From contig JANWIU010000051.1 of NCBI GenBank assembly GCA_025449725.1, positions 1 through 6,524 on the forward strand: a DNA stretch of 6,524 nt. Direction: 5' to 3'. The notes beneath the pieces were generated by a model. That model searched no databases, had not been told where the DNA came from, and worked only from the letters and a program-made list of their open reading frames with translations. Positions 4,338 through 6,524 of this stretch are shown piece after piece (within the stretch, counting starts at the first letter, position 1; the number at the start of each line of letters is the position of its first letter). The position numbers were made by a program, and so were the translations under genes. This stretch comes from Pseudobdellovibrio sp. Lineage in GTDB: Bacteria; Bdellovibrionota; Bdellovibrionia; Bdellovibrionales; Bdellovibrionaceae.

Positions 4338-6497
4338 ATGAAACGCATGAAAACCCCTCAAAGACCGTTATTTTTGCTTTTAGGAACTTCGTTACTGACC
4401 GGCGCTACCCCGCTTTGGCTATGGGCAGAAGAAAACACGACTGCAGCGCCTGTAACCATGCCTGAAGTTCAGGTTCAAGGACAACAAGAGAAGCAGGCCG
4501 GTACTTACAATTCTAAAATTACTTCCAATCCTAAAACGGCAACTCCCATCTTAGATACACCCCAGTCTACCAGCGTTGTGCCTTCGCAAGTTATTCAAGA
4601 TCAGGGCATGACCACATTGCGAGACGTTCTCCACAATGTTTCCGGAATTAGCGTGGCGGCAGGCGAGGGCGGTAACCAAGGGGACAGCATTACAATCCGC
4701 GGTTTCAATGCGCGTACAGATATTTTTTTAGATGGAATGCGAAACTTCGGAAGCTACTACCGTGATACTTTTAATTTTGAACAAGTCGAAGTGTTAAAGG
4801 GTCCGGCGGCAACTTCATTTGGCCGTGGCTCTACCGGCGGAGTTGTGAACCAAGTCAGCAAGGCTCCGCAAATTGATCCTGTGACGGCAGGAAGTTTATC
4901 TACCGGAACCGATGCTACTTTGCGCGCGACCATGGATGTAAACCGGGCGGCGCCTTCTTTGGGTGACAACGCTCACGCGCGAATCAATATGGTTTCTCAC
5001 AAGTCAGAAGTGGCAGGACGACAGGCGGCAGAAAGCCGCCGCTTCGGATTTGCACCATCGGTTTCTTGGGGCTTGGGTACAGCGAAACGAACCACTCTTA
5101 GTTTTTTCAAACTTTCAGCGAATGATATTCCTGATTACGGTATCCCGTTTTTACATGATAAGCCCGCGCCGGTTAACAGAACCAATTACTACGGTTTTAA
5201 AAACGGAAACTATCTCAATACAGACGTCAATATTGCCACCTTAAAAAAAGAAGACGATTTAAGTGATCAGACAAAGTTGAATCAGCAACTGCGTGTTGCC
5301 AGCTACAAAAGAAGTTTTTTAATTACCGAGGCCCGTGTGCCGACTTCGGTTCTTGTTGGAACACCTATCGAAACGATCACTGTGACCAGAAACCAGCTGG
5401 GCGGCGAAGCCACGGATACTTCGTTAAACTACGACATCAATGTAAACACGAAGTTTAACACCGGTACTATCGATCATAATTTTACAGCGGGTTTTGAAGC
5501 AATTAAAGAAACTTCTAACCCAACAAGGCTGACTTACACCGGGGTACCTTCAACCAGTTTGCTGGATCCTTCTGATGTTCCATTTACCGGAACCGGTACT
5601 TTAAATACAAAAATTGAAGCCACAGCGATTACCGGTGCCGTTTATGTCATGGATACTCTTAAGCTGAGTGAACGCTGGGAGTGGACAGAACAGATTCGTT
5701 ACGATTATCTGGAGTCAAATTCAGAACAATCGGCGCCAACGACATTGAAACTTTCACGTTATGACAACATGTTGAGTTCACGCGGCGGTTTGGTTTTCAA
5801 ACCAACACCGGATGGCAGCATTTATGCGTCGTACGCAACTTCATTTAATCCGTCTGTGGAGCAGCTTTCGCTTTCTGCGGCCAATCAAAATGCTGACCCT
5901 GAGAAATCCCGTGTTATCGAAGTCGGGACAAAATGGAACCTACTTGATGGTGACCTCAGTCTTTCTTCAGCGGTTTTTCAAACTGAAAAAGAAAACGCAA
6001 GAACTCCTTCTGTTGCAGACCCAACAGTGAATGTTCTGGAAGGCAAACACAAAGCACAGGGAATTGACCTGGAAGTGACCGGTAACTTATCGAAAAGTTG
6101 GCAGATATTTGCAGGATATACCTACGCAGACAGCGAGATAGTGGAATCGAATACGGCAGCGGAAGTGGGCAGCCGTTTAGCCAATGCCCCGCTTAACACC
6201 GGCAGTATCTGGTCTACCTTTCAAATTAACGGTAAATGGCAAATAGGCGCGGGCGTTAAGAGCGTTTCTGAACGTATCGCCAGCCTTACGCCGGATGTAG
6301 CTTCGGGTTTGATAAAAAAAGTAGAGGGTTACCATGTTTACGATGCGATGGCGAAGTACCAGTACGCTAAAGACATCAGTATTCAAATGAATTTCTACAA
6401 TTTAGAAGACAAATTTTATATTGATGGCATTCACAGCGGGCACTTGGTTCCGGGCGCAGGCCGAAGTGCTTTGTTAACCGCTAACTTTAATTTTTAA
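4338..6497 (+). CDS. TonB-dependent siderophore receptor, Fiu/PiuA-like
   Basis: This complete 719-residue outer-membrane receptor is predicted to import ferric siderophore, probably of the catecholate type, using energy from TonB-ExbB-ExbD. A signal peptide covers residues 1-30 (hydrophobic core LFLLLGTSLL, cleavage near LWA-EE). A TonB-box-like PEVQVQG follows at 42-48. The plug domain spans about 68-180 with TPQSTSVVP, DVLHNVSGIS, ITIRGFN (118-124), DTFNFEQVEVLKGP (143-156) and GGVVNQVSK (167-175); these resemble the E. coli Fiu plug closely. The rest is the 22-strand barrel, with HLVPGAGR near the end and a terminal Phe, the usual outer-membrane sorting signal. An in-frame stop at 4320 limits the start to ATG 4338 or ATG 4347; 4338 gives the better basic signal-peptide start. 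Neither has a recognisable ribosome binding site. Substrate is inferred from family resemblance only. A PiuC-like start codon follows 11 bases after the stop, supporting an iron-uptake operon. Confidence 0.93.
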   Translation: MKRMKTPQRPLFLLLGTSLLTGATPLWLWAEENTTAAPVTMPEVQVQGQQEKQAGTYNSKITSNPKTATPILDTPQSTSVVPSQVIQDQGMTTLRDVLHNVSGISVAAGEGGNQGDSITIRGFNARTDIFLDGMRNFGSYYRDTFNFEQVEVLKGPAATSFGRGSTGGVVNQVSKAPQIDPVTAGSLSTGTDATLRATMDVNRAAPSLGDNAHARINMVSHKSEVAGRQAAESRRFGFAPSVSWGLGTAKRTTLSFFKLSANDIPDYGIPFLHDKPAPVNRTNYYGFKNGNYLNTDVNIATLKKEDDLSDQTKLNQQLRVASYKRSFLITEARVPTSVLVGTPIETITVTRNQLGGEATDTSLNYDINVNTKFNTGTIDHNFTAGFEAIKETSNPTRLTYTGVPSTSLLDPSDVPFTGTGTLNTKIEATAITGAVYVMDTLKLSERWEWTEQIRYDYLESNSEQSAPTTLKLSRYDNMLSSRGGLVFKPTPDGSIYASYATSFNPSVEQLSLSAANQNADPEKSRVIEVGTKWNLLDGDLSLSSAVFQTEKENARTPSVADPTVNVLEGKHKAQGIDLEVTGNLSKSWQIFAGYTYADSEIVESNTAAEVGSRLANAPLNTGSIWSTFQINGKWQIGAGVKSVSERIASLTPDVASGLIKKVEGYHVYDAMAKYQYAKDISIQMNFYNLEDKFYIDGIHSGHLVPGAGRSALLTANFNF

Positions 6498-6508
6498 GGA
6501 ATGAATGT

Positions 6509-6524
6509 ATGTTGCTGAAAATTC
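6509..6524 (+). CDS. Start of next gene, possibly PiuC/YbiX-like iron-dependent oxygenase (cut by window edge)
   Basis: Only five codons are visible, reading MLLKI. Three ATGs overlap here. The one at 6501 stops after five codons. The one at 6505 is only four bases from AAGGA (6496-6500). The one at 6509 is eight bases from AAGGA, the ideal distance. PiuC/YbiX proteins, Fe(II)/2-oxoglutarate-type oxygenases often encoded right after Fiu/PiuA receptors, commonly begin with a similar MLL-x-I. The product call is therefore a guess from five residues plus context. Confidence 0.45.

Overview
The window looks like chromosome from a Bdellovibrio-type predatory bacterium (Bdellovibrionota). The protein genes alone show only a Gram-negative cell with a periplasm, peptidoglycan turnover and TonB-dependent uptake. 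The lineage call rests mainly on a stand-alone cyclic-di-GMP riboswitch RNA in the centre. It matches what I recall of the massively expressed riboswitch RNA (merRNA) described in attack-phase Bdellovibrio bacteriovorus. That identification is from memory and unchecked.

Left part (1-3398, plus strand): the end of an operon. A BatD-like periplasmic/inner-membrane protein lacks only its first few codons. It is followed after 2 bases by an MltD-type lytic transglycosylase lipoprotein with C-terminal LysM repeats. A hairpin followed by a T-rich run, just after the second gene, probably ends the transcript.

Centre (3399-4337): 939 bases with no convincing protein gene but much RNA-level structure. 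In order along the plus strand there is the operon terminator, a GC-rich compound palindrome at 3471-3560, a strong minus-strand intrinsic terminator at 3605-3648, and a canonical cyclic-di-GMP-I (GEMM-I) aptamer on the minus strand at 3730-3810. A folded upstream domain at about 3990-4070 follows. The whole minus-strand unit is about 0.5 kb, is convergent with the lytic transglycosylase gene and has no gene downstream that it could control in the usual way. An AT-rich stretch (4082-4337) then holds the start regions of the minus-strand RNA and of the divergent receptor gene.

Right part (4338-6524, plus strand): a complete TonB-dependent siderophore receptor of the Fiu/PiuA kind. The first five codons of the next gene follow; these five residues, with a good ribosome binding site, resemble the PiuC/YbiX iron-dependent oxygenase that often follows such receptors.

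The most interesting object is the orphan riboswitch RNA. Besides the aptamer it has a 10-bp closing helix around the aptamer, an upstream segment that can pair either with the ligand-binding strand or with a site further upstream, and an independent 5' folded domain. This suggests a regulatory or second-messenger-binding RNA, not a leader of an mRNA.
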